Below are positions 38,138 through 51,728 of a DNA stretch of 64,000 bases, piece after piece. Made by a program: the position numbers and the translations under genes. The notes below the pieces were generated by a model. It searched no databases. It was not told where the DNA came from and saw nothing but the letters and a program-made list of their open reading frames with translations. Location: contig VUYV01000608.1 of the NCBI GenBank assembly GCA_008711295.1, positions 227,757 through 291,756 on the forward strand, in the 5' to 3' direction. Source of the stretch: Anarhynchus alexandrinus. Its lineage: Eukaryota; Chordata; Aves; Charadriiformes; Charadriidae. Numbering within the stretch: position 1 is the first letter of the stretch; each line of letters begins with the position of its first letter.

Positions 38138-39489
38138 GTAGGATTTCTTGCTTTTATTTAAACAACAACAAAAGCTTTCCCCTCCCTGGATATTAAAGTC
38201 AGTTAATATGATTTATATGCAAAGAATATCATTAACTGAGCTAAATTTGAGACAATGGAACAGATGCCGATGTATTTCCAAAGTATCTTTGAGGACTTTA
38301 GTCTGCCTCAGTTTCTCGTCTGTATCCTGATTAAAATAGCACTTTTCTATCTCAGAGATATTTTTTTCACTGAAGACATTAACTTTTGTTAGTCTGGTAG
38401 CTGAGGGGGGGGGTGTGGGGTGTCTGAAAGAATGTAGGCTTCAGAAATAAGCCTTCTAATGAGATGAAGACACTTGGTAGTAGTGTCTAAAATTGGGTGC
38501 TTTACTTCCTGGAGTAACTGTTAAACTTCCCGTTAGTCTTAAATAGATCCAGCTCATACCTGTCTGAGGGCTTTTTCTATATTAGTACTTAAAGGTCATA
38601 AAGATTTTGAGTTTTTTTGTGAAATTACTTAATTTATGGAGAATCATTTCTTTGGAAAATTACATTGTAATTTGGTAGTTATTTCATAGAATCATAGAAT
38701 GGTTTAGGTTGGAAAGGACCTTGAAGATCATTGAGTTCCAACCCCCCTGCCATAGGCAGGGACACCTCCCACTAGACCAGGTTGCCCAAGGCCACGTCCA
38801 GTCTGGCCTTGAACACCTCCAGGGATGGGGCCTCAACAGCCTCTCTGGGCAACCTGTTCCAGGTTTTAAGAGGAAAAAAATAACTTTGGCTCTGCTGTTA
38901 TTAAAATGCTGATATTAAAGTGCATTTTTATTTTAGTTTGAACTATGAAAAATGCTTTTGATCTAAAATGTGACACACGTTTCTGCTTCAGTTTTTCCTG
39001 ACACTGTTTTTCAATCTGCTGCATTGAAAAGAAGGCTAGACAACTTCTTGGAGGGCGTGGTCTGTCACTGGATGCTAAACATAATGATCTGTAGGCAAGC
39101 TGTGGCTAAGGGGGTCCCTCAAGCCCTGTTGTAGAAAGGTGAGGTGAATCATCCCAGAAAGTAACATTCTCTGTGTCTCCTTAAAACAAAAGAAAAAGGT
39201 CTTAAACAAGAATAAAGTTGACTTAGGGAATACAAATTCATTAAGTGATATACTATGAAGATTAAAGTATTTCTTAACAGAGGGATAGATATGAGAGAGG
39301 ATTTATTGACTTTGGATTTCAGTAAGTATCAGTAATCTCTGTTTCTGTTCTGTGATGATAAACACACTCATAAAGAGTAATTAACTGGACACAAACTAGT
39401 TTTTATGTGAGTGTTCCCTGTTTCCAACATTACAAGTTAGTTAATGCAAACATTTATTTTGATAAAGAGCTTTTTTGTGTTATTCGTAG
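38138..39489 (+). other. DLG1: DLG1 intron inside PDZ3, with a CR1 fragment
   Basis: The 1.35 kb intron has a short G-rich patch (38405-38420), a CR1 3' end (38684-38862) and otherwise unremarkable sequence up to the acceptor TTCGTAG. Confidence 0.9.
38684..38862 (-). mobile_element. CR1 LINE 3' end, 0.18 kb
   Basis: Antisense CR1 3' terminus. The left end carries two copies of the CR1 terminal 8-base repeat (ATCATAGA on the + strand), then the same 3' sequence as the copy at 17975-18145. By eye about five bases differ over roughly 170, so the two copies belong to the same or a closely related subfamily. It is truncated after CCTGTTCCAG at 38862 and keeps only the 3' UTR and the last few codons of ORF2. 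Confidence 0.95.
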
Positions 39490-39592
39490 GTAAATGGAGT
39501 AGATCTAAAAGCAGCCACCCATGAACAGGCAGCAGCAGCTCTGAAGAATGCAGGCCAAGCAGTAACTATTGTAGCTCAGTACCGTCCAGAAG
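39490..39592 (+). CDS. DLG1: DLG1 PDZ3, second part
   Basis: This 103-base exon encodes [34 protein letters not shown], and the first base of the next glutamate codon. The histidine in THEQAAAAL is the class I specificity residue of PDZ3, and the final strand [15 protein letters not shown] leads into the helical extension seen after PDZ3 in DLG proteins. Acceptor CGTAG, donor GTAAGG, exit phase 1. Confidence 0.97.
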
Positions 39593-40255
39593 GTAAGGGT
39601 TGCCTTATACATTCAAGTTCACCTCCACAATTTGAAACTTAGAGAAGGATAATCTACAATGTCATCCAGCCCCACCTACGCACTCTTTTGAGGAGAGGAG
39701 AAACAAGTAATGTAATAGATGTTGACAGGTACCTGTTAGCATAATTGCAAGTGACCAGGTAGGAATATGTGCAATTGTTAGTGCCACAGCTTGGTATGTT
39801 TCTTGCTCTGATCGTGTTCAGAATTTTGATTTCTTCAGTAAATGTTAACACTGTCATAACATGAAAATTAAGCTGGTAGATCCAGATCTTGGTAGAAATA
39901 TCACGTTGCTACTTTTGTATTTCACAGTTGTCTTCACCCTTCAATATGGTGGGTTTATTTTCCTTAGTTGTAGGAGGCTAAAAGGCTAATTCCTTCTCTG
40001 TGATGTTGATTCAGCTGACCTAAGGAGACCATTGGGTCTTCATTCCTCTCTCTGTTTTATACTGAGCTGGTATTTCTGTTTCTCCAGCAATTTCTTCTGG
40101 TCCAGATTAGACTGCAGCTGATGCACACATCCTTGTGTGTTCTGCAGAAGCCAAATAACACTGCCTCATCACAATACACATTTTTGTCCTCTTATTTCAA
40201 ATGCCTTTGTCTATTTGAGACTTTAAAAATTCAGTAGTCTAAAATTATGTGCTTG

Positions 40256-40301
40256 CCCATATATATATTGTTTATAAACCCATATATTATTGTTTATATA
40301 T
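40256..40301. repeat. Imperfect 23-base tandem duplication, AT-rich
   Basis: The unit starting CCCATATAT at 40256-40278 recurs with a few changes at 40279-40301; both copies contain ATTGTTTATA. Confidence 0.75.
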
Positions 40302-43300
40302 ATAAAGTCATTTTTGATGTCTTATTATGAACTGTGATGATCAACAGCTTTCTCTGATTCTGATAAATTGGGTGGCCCATCACTAAATCTTGGCTGTGGT
40401 GACTTGTCTGCTTAAACCTTTCCTTTAACATCAGTGGCAAGGGGTAAGTTTAGGTGTTTATCAGGACTTGTCATTGAGCAGGACCGCTGCCTTCATCTAA
40501 AATTGTTCGGTAGCTGATTGCAGCACACTTGTCTTCATCTTTTTTTTCTTTTCTTCTGTCATGTTTCTCTTATGTCCTCCCCAAGTCTTTGAAATGTTGG
40601 CTTTCACGTTCATTTCCCCTCCCCCTCCCCCCACATCAACATCATATATCTCCACTGACCCAGGAACTCTGTCAATAATAAGGCCAACTGATTTGTTTGT
40701 GTCTGCTTCATGGTCAAATCCCTGCAGCCAGTCATGTTGTCAATGCCTGTATTGTCTTGAGAGGGTGTGCATTCTGTTCACATGTTGAATCGGTAGATTG
40801 CTGTGTTCCAGGATTCGTTTTCTAGGAGTGCTCACTCTGAGACTGACTTTTAGAAAGAATGGTAAGGTCAGCATTGTTTCTGGAATGTCTGCTTTGGCTT
40901 TTTATCAGAATTGTCAAATATTTCTGTTGATACACTTTTGGCCTATCCTCTGCTTAGCTCTTCAGTGTTGTAACAGGCAGGTCAAATTGTTACACTTTGT
41001 TGCTCCCTGCATAGGGATCCCTCAGCTTAGTGAGAAATAAAACTTGTGCTTTTCTCTGGCCATGAGCTGTCCTTTTTAGCATACGGCCACTTTTTTATTC
41101 AAAGAGGGCATTCTTGGTCACCATTTCTTCTGCCAGGAAGTTATGTTGCAATGTGGCTCCTCGTAGCAGAAAAAAATGTTTCTCTGGTAGAATATATCCC
41201 AGGACACAAACACTTTTTTTTCCCCTTGCCAAAAAATGTATCCAGACTTCATGCAAAAACATCAGTTTTTCAGTTCTCCCTTTCTGGGATTCAGGCTTTA
41301 AAAAGAAAAGAATCCCTTCATACTCTGAAAGTCAAAACTCTCTTGTCCTTTTATAATAAGACAACTAAGCATTTTGGATGGTTCTTGCTCTTTCTGCATT
41401 GGAAATAACAGCTTTATTCATTACCTCCTGTCCAAGGAGATAACTTATTTTCTTGAAACATGTATTGAGGTTCTTGACTGACTGATGGGATTTTGAGTCA
41501 TTGCACAGAGATTTGCTCAGAGCAACATACACTGCCTTTTACAAATTTCTCAACGACTGTCACTTGTAGACTTCAAACCTAGAGCTGTGCTCATTCCTTC
41601 ATGATTACTGAAGCATTCAGAACAAGACTGCATGCAGTTCAGCTGTATTGAGAGTGCAGTTCTCAACGAATTACGGGCCCCATTTGACAGGATGCACGTG
41701 GGAGATGTTGCTTGAATTATCCTAGATTATGGGCAGACATCTGACACGTTATTCAAACAAAGGACTTTTTTTTTTNTTTGGTCTGCATGATGATCTGTCT
41801 TTCTGAAATAGTGCTTAAAATCTCCATTTGGAGGGAAGATGTAGGAAGCGTGTTAGGGCTTACTCTACCCTTTTGAAGTATGCCATGAAGGAGAAGTGTA
41901 ACTAGGAGAATGATTGAGATCCATTGTAGTTTGGAGGCAAAGTATGAAATGACACATGGCCAACCTACCTCAGTAGTTACTAATGTCTGAGTCTGTCTGA
42001 CATCTCTGCTTGCCTTTTTCTTACTCCTCATAAAAAGAGGTTGCATGTAAGTCCATCTGTCAGCTTCTTTCAGGTCTGGTGTGGGAGGTGAGTCGGATCA
42101 GATACTCACTGTTCATATTTCAGAGGTTAGTAAAGAGAATATTCCCTTAAAGGTTACTGTTTGTTTATTATCATAGGAAAGCAGTCTGTTTGAGACTTCA
42201 CTTTCCAAAAAGAATATATCATCTGTGTGATTGAGGGTACTTGATAAAAGTGCATATGTTCTTTAATCATCTTCAGCTTTTCTAAATTATAGCTACAGAT
42301 ACTCTTCTTTTCCCCTCACTTGATTCTTTTAAGTTTGGGGAAAAAAATAAAAAATATATATGAAATTATCTCTACTTTTGTTCATGCCATTCAAAAAGAG
42401 ATTAACAAGTATTAAAATGAAAAGTTCATAAAATTATTGTTCATCATCAGCATTTCTTAAATGTATTCATAAAAATGAAAAGCATCAGTTGTAACTGCTT
42501 GTTTTGCATGTGTATTTTATTTATATTTATAAATCCAGCAGGATTTTGTAAAACATGCTGACAGCTAGGACAGATCAAGGTGATTCTAGACATCCATCAG
42601 GGCTCATTATAACTGGGTAAATAGATTCAGTGTGATAGGAGCATTTGGAAGACACTTGGGACCAGCTCACTTCACTCTCTGTAATTGTATATGACAGTTT
42701 GTATGTTTGTTGATGTGGTGGGGAATGCTAATTTATGTTTTTGCATCCTACCACATTAGCTCTGTCAGAAATTCCCCATTTGTCTTTCTCCACAGATTTC
42801 TGGGGAAAGAGGACTTTTGCTTGCAGTTCTCTCATAGAAAAGCCTGAGTGGGCTGTAGGAAAATTGATCTTTGGAAAACAGCTATCATGGAAAGGGTTGA
42901 AGTTTCCATATCTGTTGTCTCAAATCCAGTTGGACAATATGGTTTATCAAACACTAGTTACTGGACTTGGTGTAGGCTAATATGGCTGAATGATACTACT
43001 CTTATTATATCCAGGCTCAAATTACATAACTGCTGACTTGTTTTTCGCCTTAAATCTCCAAAATGTTCCTTGGTTATAGAATCAGGTGAAAACAGATATA
43101 ACCTCATTCCAAAAAATATCCTTCTGGGCATTCATTTAGTTTCCAGCAATGTTCAGTAAATTTGACAGATGCCTTACAAAATTTTCCATCTATACTGAAT
43201 CAAATTTCAGCAGCTTAGCAGCACTCTTTGGAATACCCAAAAGGTGAATAGGGAATGTGAAGGTATTCTCCTGTTGACAAAAGTGACTCACACATCAGGC

Positions 43301-45644
43301 ACCATTTCTGTACTACCATAATTGTAGTCAATTGACTTCTGCTTGCTCCTTCTATGTCCCATGCTTTATCTTGCAACTTACCTGGGAGCTATTGTTGTAA
43401 ACTGTTGAGTCACCTACTGGGTTGTACTTGTACATACTTTTGTGGTTCATAGATACGTGTGTGTATACACAGCAATCTCCCTTGTTGCAGACATTACTGG
43501 GTTTGAACCTGCTGGGGATGGATGCTGCAGAGGAGGGGGCCATAGTAGGAGAAGAGCATAAGGCTGGGAAATAGGAATTGTCCTGTAGAAGCGTGGTGCG
43601 GAAGTCAGGATGTCATTCAAGTTTTCCTCTTCATTTGGAAGCTTTTCCTTATTCCCCCACTTGTACTACATATTTCTATCACTTTTCAAGACATCATGGA
43701 TGAATAAAAAGGGATTTTGCTTTACTGTGAGTTCCACTGGAAACAAAGTACCATGACCTGCAGCAGTTTCAAAGAAAGTGATGTTGCTGCAGTCCCCAAA
43801 CACATTTTGATGAGCCATTTTCATTTTGTAGAGGTTTCTGAGCCATTTCATGTTCCTATTGCTCCCTGGCTCTGCAGAGACACTTCAGTGCTACACTGCC
43901 ATCTCCCTTCTTTGGATTTCCTACTGATGTAGGGTGGCAAGGAAAAATTGTGATATTAGCGTGGAAGAATGAGAGGAAGCTCTAGGCAATTTGGATATAT
44001 GTGTATCTCCTGGGAGTGGGGATTTGGAGATGGTCAGAATTATGACCATGCTACTTAGCAGGGATACAGGAACATAAGAGTCTCAGTGCTTGAAGGGAAT
44101 GTAGTGAGGAGAGGAGCAGCAAGGGGGAAGTATAGGACTGTCCAGAGGTGTACAGCCCTTGGAGGGCTTTCCCCTCATTTCACATTGACATTTCGGTTGT
44201 TATGTCCCTTCAAATTAAATGGCCGTCCATTATGTGTTTTGTGTTTTGAGGATGACATAATAATAGTGTTACCTCAAAATTCAGAATTTCTGGAAGGTTA
44301 GATTTTGCTATTCTGAAAAAGTATGAGGTGCCAATAGGCTGGCATAACTGTTTAAGAAAAATAGACAAAGAAATGCCTTAAAAATATATTCGGTTGAAAT
44401 TGGATAGAAAATAATTTTCTGGATTAAACATTTTTTTTCGTAGTTATATTCTACTGGCTTAGGGAAAATTAAGTGTATGTATAACATTAACTACTATTAC
44501 ATACACATTAACTGTGAAGCCTGCTCTTGGAGGGCCTTGAAAAAGCAAACAGGCAAAGTGTATTGGCATCAGCAGTCATTTGCTGGTCACTTGACCCTTC
44601 CCCCAAAACAGGGGCAAAATTCAGATAAGCCTGTCATGACAGAAAAGGCTAGCAGCACTTTGTTTCCCGAGGATCCACCTTACATACAAAAAATATAATT
44701 CTAATTTTAATGAGTACAGTAGTCCTTTTCTCATGTGAGTTATCAGCTGCCTGTTATTTAGAATTTAGAATCTACATTGGTCTTCTCTTTGTAATTCAGC
44801 TGATCGAGTCCATCTCTATCCCCTTCTTTTCTGAAAGAGTCATAAGATGGTTAAGTGATCAGATTAGCTCCATGTTCTTAGGTGACTGGGTGGATCAGTG
44901 TAAGACTAGAAGGTGGAGCGAGAACCTCAAGAGAAGATTTTAAGTTTTTTTGTGAAACCTCTGCTTCTAAACTTACATTGTTCATTCAAGGGGTTAACAC
45001 ACATTTTTCTTTCAGCTTTATTAAAGGAAATAAGTGATTCTCTGTTGAAAAATGTATTCAAGATTTCTAGTTCAATCAAAACTCATCATACTTTGTTAGT
45101 CAGAATTTTAGGTGGATTTTCATGGGGTTTTTTTTTTGGTTCTAAAGCAATTTATTTACCTACTGAAAATAAGATCCAAGCATGACAACTTGGTATTTTT
45201 CATTCTGTCTTGTCTTTAAAACAAATGAGTCAAAAGGAAAAATAAATAAAAAGAAGGAAAACAAAAAGCTTTGTTAGAGCTCACCTTTCAGTGGTCAATA
45301 TTTGGCCAATCTTTGTTTGTGACACTTGATTTATGCACTGTTTTCTAGTGGAATTTAAAACAGAGTAACTAAGCTCTGCGAAATGGTAGCACTTTCATGT
45401 GTGTAAGCTAAGATTATTTTCTGAGCATTTGTTTCAAAATATATTGTAAGTCTTCTATTTGTAAAAGTGCAGCTGGAGTAGCACAAAACCAATAATGCTT
45501 TTGCAAAACTTAGTTTTCAGTATTTGTTTTGTATCAAGAGGATGAGCTTCCCTTGCTTTCTAGCTGAGAATGTGGATTGTCTTAACCAAAGGTGCTTTAA
45601 AAGATCAGTACATCCCAATTTCATAAAATGAAAAATTCTTTAAA

Positions 45645-45663
45645 ATATATATATATATATATA
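45645..45663. repeat. (AT)n microsatellite
   Basis: Nineteen bases of alternating A and T lie in the long intron. Confidence 0.85.
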
Positions 45664-48600
45664 AAGGTTTACCCTGTTTTGGGGTACGTGGTCTTTAGTC
45701 TTCCAAACTTGTTCCTGTTTATTTTGTACCTGGTTCTACTCATTTGCAAGTAATCCAGCTTAATTGATTAAAGTACCTTTAAAATCAGGCCCATTAAGAT
45801 TAGAAGAAGTATTCTGCTATATATAGTCCTGATAGACGCTATAAGGCGGCTTACACATGTTTTAATCCTTTAAAACCTCGCTCTTGATCTTTAATATAAT
45901 AAATAAAATTGTTTGTCTTCCTTTAAGAACAGTTCAGCCTTTTACAAGTTGTGAATGTGTGGTAAACCTTCAACATTTTTGGTGAATTCATTTAACTACT
46001 GGCAGGACCTAGTCTCTTTCAGAGTTTTGCAGGCTCTGCAGGAGGTGTTCTTAATTAAATACAAATGTAACTTTTCTAATCTGTTTTGAACTTCTGTGGC
46101 CTAGTCTTTCAAGTGATTAATGAGGTATAAGCTCATTACACATTAGAGTGCATGAAAGCCACCAATAGCATGTGGAATGCATTGTGTCTTACTGAGGTTA
46201 TGTTAATATAAAACAACAAGCATTGAAGCAAAGTAGTATCTCCTCAAAAATGATTTATGATGTTTTTATTGTGGTCCATACATTTTAATAGGTAACCTCT
46301 TTGCTAATGTTTTTGAGTGGTTGCGCTAAGCACGCTATACTCCACAACCTCCACTGCTAACTGAAATTTATACTACAGTCTGTAACAAGAAAAGGTGTGC
46401 AAAACGTGAATGGTACCTATGAATTTATCAAATACCAGTGTAGATAATCAAGGGATGGTAGTAGTACATGACTAGAACTCATAAATACAACTTCAGTCAG
46501 CTACATACTGTGGCAGTCCAGCCTCACAAGCTTAGAATTGAAAACAAATGGAAGGTCAATAAAGATCAGTATGGTGGTGGCCGTTCTGACTCACTACCAG
46601 CCTTCATTTCTGAGTGCGTTTGGAGACACCATGAAAAGGAAAATTGAGTATTCTGAGAGTGGAGAAAAGAATATAAATCAGTAGTTATGTAAAACTGTCA
46701 GCACAAGAGTCCTGCTTTGACAGATCCAATGGGTCCTGCTAAAGGAGGGCTTTACACAGACAGATGGGAAGAGGGAAGCAAGGGGCATTCTTTTTTAATT
46801 AAAAAGTGAACTTTTTCAGCTCTTCGTGGGCTCAGTATATGTCAGAATCTCTGTTTCTCAGTGCTGTGCTGCAGTCTGTTCCCTGTGCACATATCCATGC
46901 TTCCATGAGTTGCTTTCCCTTCTATGCTCTTTGCTGAATTTTCCATCCCTTGTCAGTCTTCTGTTCTTTTGCCTCATTTGCTGGAACGTGTGTTCCAGAC
47001 CAAAATAATTTTCATTGTGGTCTCTTTTTCTCTTCTGCTGCCTGTGTACACTATTCACCATGTATCTGTTTATCACTGTCCTCTTGTTACCCACCAGGTC
47101 AGCAGTCCAGGAGAGTTTCATTGCTCAGACCCTTTCTCTGAAGTTTTGATTTCTGTTAAAGTAAGCATTGTCATGGAAAATGTTGCAGTTTTCTAGGTAA
47201 AAGCATTTTAGGAGCTCAGGAGCAGAGGAATCTTCCAGGATTTCCTAATCTCACCCCCCTCATCACTCCTGCTCCTTTTTTTCATTACTGTGCAGTACGT
47301 ACAGACATGAAATAGAGCAGACTTATTCTAGTTTTGCACCATCTGCTTATCCAGTATAATTTTGAATTTTAAACTTGAGCCCAGATGTATCCATCCAATG
47401 TACTTAACAACTGATTATGTGTAAACCAGAGTTAGACTTTGGGATTTTTTTTTTCTTTGGTGATGGTGGGGTACTCTTGGATAAATGCTATGAATTGAAG
47501 CAGCAGATGCTTGTGCTTCTTCAAGCTCTGTTACGATAGCAGGTACTACTCCCTCTCTGCCCCTAAACTTATTGGAAACTTTGAGAAAATTCTAGCCAAG
47601 AAGAGATACGTTATTCTTATGTTCTTATTTTATTGCATTTCATGTTAGTCTTGCTGCCTATTACCCTTTATTTGATGTATAGCATCAGCAGCTTTCCTAA
47701 AATTCAGAAGATTAGAAGAGATCATAAATTAAGTTCCATTCACTGCTGTTGTATATACATCAGGTTTCAGATCCTGGTCACGTTCTTATGGGAAAGGACT
47801 GAGAGTTTGGATTGTGTGGTTTTGTTATGTTTTTTTAATTTCGTTTTGTGTGTGGAGCTTCTCGTGCCACCATAGCTCTTATTAAATTATTATTTCTGTT
47901 TTGATGGCTGTGGAAATTGGAAACATATTTGTAGATGGAGTTCCTATGACCAGCCTACACCATTTGGGTTAAAGTCAGCTTTGCTTTTTCATTTAAATAG
48001 CTTATGTCCTTTCTGTCTGGTTACTCTGATTACGTTTGACCAGAGATCGATAATATTCTTTCTCAACCAAGCTCTTCATTTTCTCTTAACCAAGAGGGCA
48101 GTGTCCTTTTTATCTCATTCACTGTGCCTGTTCCAACTCCAAATTTCTGGAATGTTGAAGTGGAAAAATAAAACTTAAAAAAAATAATATTTATGTGTGC
48201 ATTGTATGGCTTTGTCACACTTAGCCGTATAGAAGTTTATGGTTTTGTTCACTGTGATTTAGGGGAAAAATACGATCAATTTTGTCATACACTATATATG
48301 TAATACTATGCATACCCTGTAAGAAAGAATGGAATTGTAAAGAAAACAGTTCTCTCTTTGGGAGAATTTAGTGATGCTAAAGTGAAATAGGGAATTTAAA
48401 CACACAGTGAAATTATGTAAACATTGAAAATACAGGAGGATGGGAGAGTATTTGAAGGAAAGGTATCACTCTGTGCTTACCTAGTTCTCATCCCTAAATA
48501 CTTGCTTCTGTAGTCAAATAAAATTGCATTTTGCATGGATCGCATTTGATACACACACCTCTCAGATATGAGTGTCCAGTCTTGCCACCAGCTGTTGGCT

Positions 48601-51600
48601 GTTGATGTTCCCCTCTTGTAGAGCACATAAGATGGAGCAGCTGTGGACAGTTTTCTGACTGCTATCCTGCAACTACTTTGCTATGTTTCATAAACTACCA
48701 GATGGCATCAGTGTTCTTCACTTTAATAAGAGATTGAAGGTGCTAAAGACAGCTGATATCCAACTCTTCTTAATCATAGAGATAGAAATATAACCTTTCC
48801 TAAACAGATTAGCAGAGCTCACACTTTGCTCTGTAATGCCCAAGTTGAACCAAGCCTAATTAGTCAACGGGATGGGTGCTGATCTGTTGGGTACCAAACT
48901 GATACTGCTTAACTGATGCTATCAAGAGTCCTGCTGTTGTCTTATTTTCTGTTCCCAGCATTAGTTTCAGTACCACTGTATCTAATACCAAGCTTTCTTT
49001 TTTTAAAAACCAAAATCCTGTCTACTTCTTAGTTCCAAACTCAATGATTTTGTGATTTCTATCCATCTTGTTCCTCCAAAAACCTTCTGTAAGAGGAACG
49101 TAACTCAAATTTTTAGATTGTTCGACATCAAAGGAGCTCATCACATTCCATCTGCACAGCTTTTCCTCAATATGGCATCTCTTAGCACCCCTTCTTTTTG
49201 AACATAGAGCCTTCTCAGTCCCAGCCCATTAGTTTCCTTTTTTGATTTATTGGTATGGCAGGAGCCTCTATGGAGAAATTATTCTCCTTCTTACTCCTAC
49301 AGATGTCCCTGTCACTCATTCAGCACTTACTTCCCAGGAGTTCTGATGAGAAAAATTAAATTACTCCAGAAAACTGCAAGACCAGCAACCTCAAGATGAT
49401 ACATAAGATAAAGTAGAGTTAATAAATAGGAATAGCCGCCTCCCTGTTAACTTTCTTATATACTACATGCTGTATAGGAGATCTGATTCTTCCAAAAGAT
49501 GATGCGTGATACTTTCTTAACAGAAATTTGTAGTCCTTTCCAGTAGCTATTGCTACTGCAGATATTTTCAGTATTGAATAGGCTGTAGCACAAGGAAAAG
49601 CTTGGATTATCTGGTCTTTTCCATGCGTACTGTCTTTCTCGCAAGGCGCATAAAATCTCTTATGTCAGAAATTTCAGCTGCCATTCTTGTATGTTTGAAG
49701 CTTAGAACTTTAATCTTCCAAAGCACCCAAGAAACACGTGAGAGGCTTAAAAGGTAATTTCTTAGGTATAACTGAGTAAAATGAGGTGACTTACCCAAAG
49801 CCATGCAGTGCAGGAGTAGACTATTCTCTCTCTGCATCTGTGTCCTTCCCCTAAAGGGATGTTGTGTTCTAAAAAATGTCGTTTTCTTACATTCCTCTTC
49901 GGTTACCATCCTGCCATCTTAAATTCTTTTGCTATTAGTGATAGCGCTGGTGGTGGTGGAAATAATGTTTTTGTTTCTCTTGTCAAACAAGAGATCAGTC
50001 TGATTTAGTGCTGGTAGATTATTTGATTGGGACTTTATTTGTAAAAAAGGTTTTTGATGTGGTTTTAAAAATGAAGATACTATCTTAAAAACCACTAGCT
50101 TTTGGTTTTAAAGGGTAAAAGTCTGGATTATTTAAGAGACTGTCCATATTGTTGCAATCTGGATAGGGTTAATTATATTGCTAGAGCATCAGATTTATAT
50201 TTACCTTTATGAATTAAATGATATACCAGAAACTGATTCACAGAATATTCTTCTGTAACTTAATATTTTTTTTTCTTCTTCTCTGGTTAGCCTGTAAGCC
50301 TCGGTTCTCACTGTCTGCTGATGAGTGTGTGGGGAGAAAGTGCTACAGAATGTAATATGATAAATCGTTCATGGTATTTAGATGACTGTTGAAGGAACCT
50401 TAGTTGAGAGATTTCCTCAAGATTTTTGCATTTTAGAGCCCTCTTTATCAGTCTTGCATTTCCTGAGTAAATTTGATGCCTGCAGGGAATAAGGGTGCAG
50501 CGAGGAAGAGCACCACATTACCCAGTTCAGCAGCTACTTGCTGCACACACCCTGGCTGTCCCAGTGTTGACTTGTTATAATCTAGCATCACGTGGTCTCC
50601 TGGCGAAGGTGGTGGCTGCAGAACGTTTCCTTTAACTAGAAAGGTTTTACAAGTGGATCTGTTGATCCTGAAGTCCAAACTATTCAACTGAAGGAAAAAC
50701 TTACTTGTTTTGAGTTCATATTTTATGCTGACAGCATGTAAGTACCTCACTTCAGGAAATGTTTGTCCTGAAGAAGCTATTACTATTTTACTGCCTGCCT
50801 TTGTAGCTAAAATCAAATGCATTTAGCTTATTTTTATTAGTACACAGTGCTGCTTAAGAACACAATCCGTTTTTCCAGGATTAACATTGTACATGATTCT
50901 ATAGAGGGAGTTTGAATCTCTAATGCCGTTTACAAGTGGATCGAGATTCATGCCAGAATTCTGGATTTTTTTTTTTCTCCCCTTTCCTGAACTCCCATGG
51001 GAACATTGTCTTATTCAGAAAATGTTTTTCATATTTCCCACTGTGTAGTGCTAAATGCTTTATCTAATTCAAGTTCAGTAATCTTAAAGTATCTGCGCAA
51101 TGCTGCTTTTTCAGGCACTTTTCATTCCCATTTCTTAATATTTAAAATTTAATATATATAGTTCTTGATTATAAACATGTATTTCAGATGTATGTTCTGA
51201 AGTTTTCTTTTTGTCATGAGTTAACTTATCTGTATCACTCTTTTTATTACTGTAAGAATGATAATTGTTGGTAGAAATGCTTCTTTTAATTAGGAAAAAA
51301 ATAGTTACTGTGAACTACAGATGAAAACCATGACATTTTTAAGTAAATGGATATTTGCTTCTGTTTATTTGCTTTGTCTAATCACAATTATTTCAAATTT
51401 TATTTCAGTTAATATTGAGAACGGTAAAACTTCACGTACATTTCAATTACAAAACATGGTGTTTAATGTTGGGGTTTGAGCGTGGGGTTTTTTTTTTCTT
51501 GTATTAAAAAAGCTTTACCAAATGCTTATTCTCTGAGACTTTCAGCATTTTTGTGAGTAATTTAATTGCGGAAGTTCAGAGGAAATTAATTGCAGTGCCT

Positions 51601-51613
51601 CCCTTTCTTACAG

Positions 51614-51728
51614 AATACAGTCGTTTTGAAGCTAAAATACATGATTTACGGGAACAGATGATGAACAGTAGCATTAGTTCAGGATCAGGATCTTTGCGAA
51701 CCAGCCAGAAGAGATCCCTATATGTCAG
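51614..51728 (+). CDS. DLG1: DLG1 exon linking PDZ3 to SH3
   Basis: This 115-base exon completes a glutamate codon and encodes [37 protein letters not shown] and two bases of an arginine codon. The first half is the helical segment after PDZ3, the second the serine-rich hinge [13 protein letters not shown], which ends at the first SH3 strand (SLYVRALFDY). Serines in this hinge are known phosphorylation sites in DLG proteins. Acceptor CTTACAG, donor GTAATG, exit phase 2. Confidence 0.97.

Larger units (their letters stand above)
39593..51613 (+). other. DLG1: DLG1 long intron between PDZ3 and the SH3 linker
   Basis: This is the largest intron in the window (12.0 kb). It holds a 23-base tandem duplication (40256-40301), an AT microsatellite (45645-45663) and one undetermined base at 41776 in a T run. 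Several open frames of 80 to 124 codons occur, for example 40798-41040 and 41046-41408 (+) and 50448-50822 (-). None shows a domain, a signal of splicing into DLG1 or relatedness to a known family, so I do not call them genes. Confidence 0.85.

Noticed and set aside
41753..42046. 97-codon minus-strand open frame
   Set aside because: It crosses the undetermined base and a T run, and has no recognisable content.
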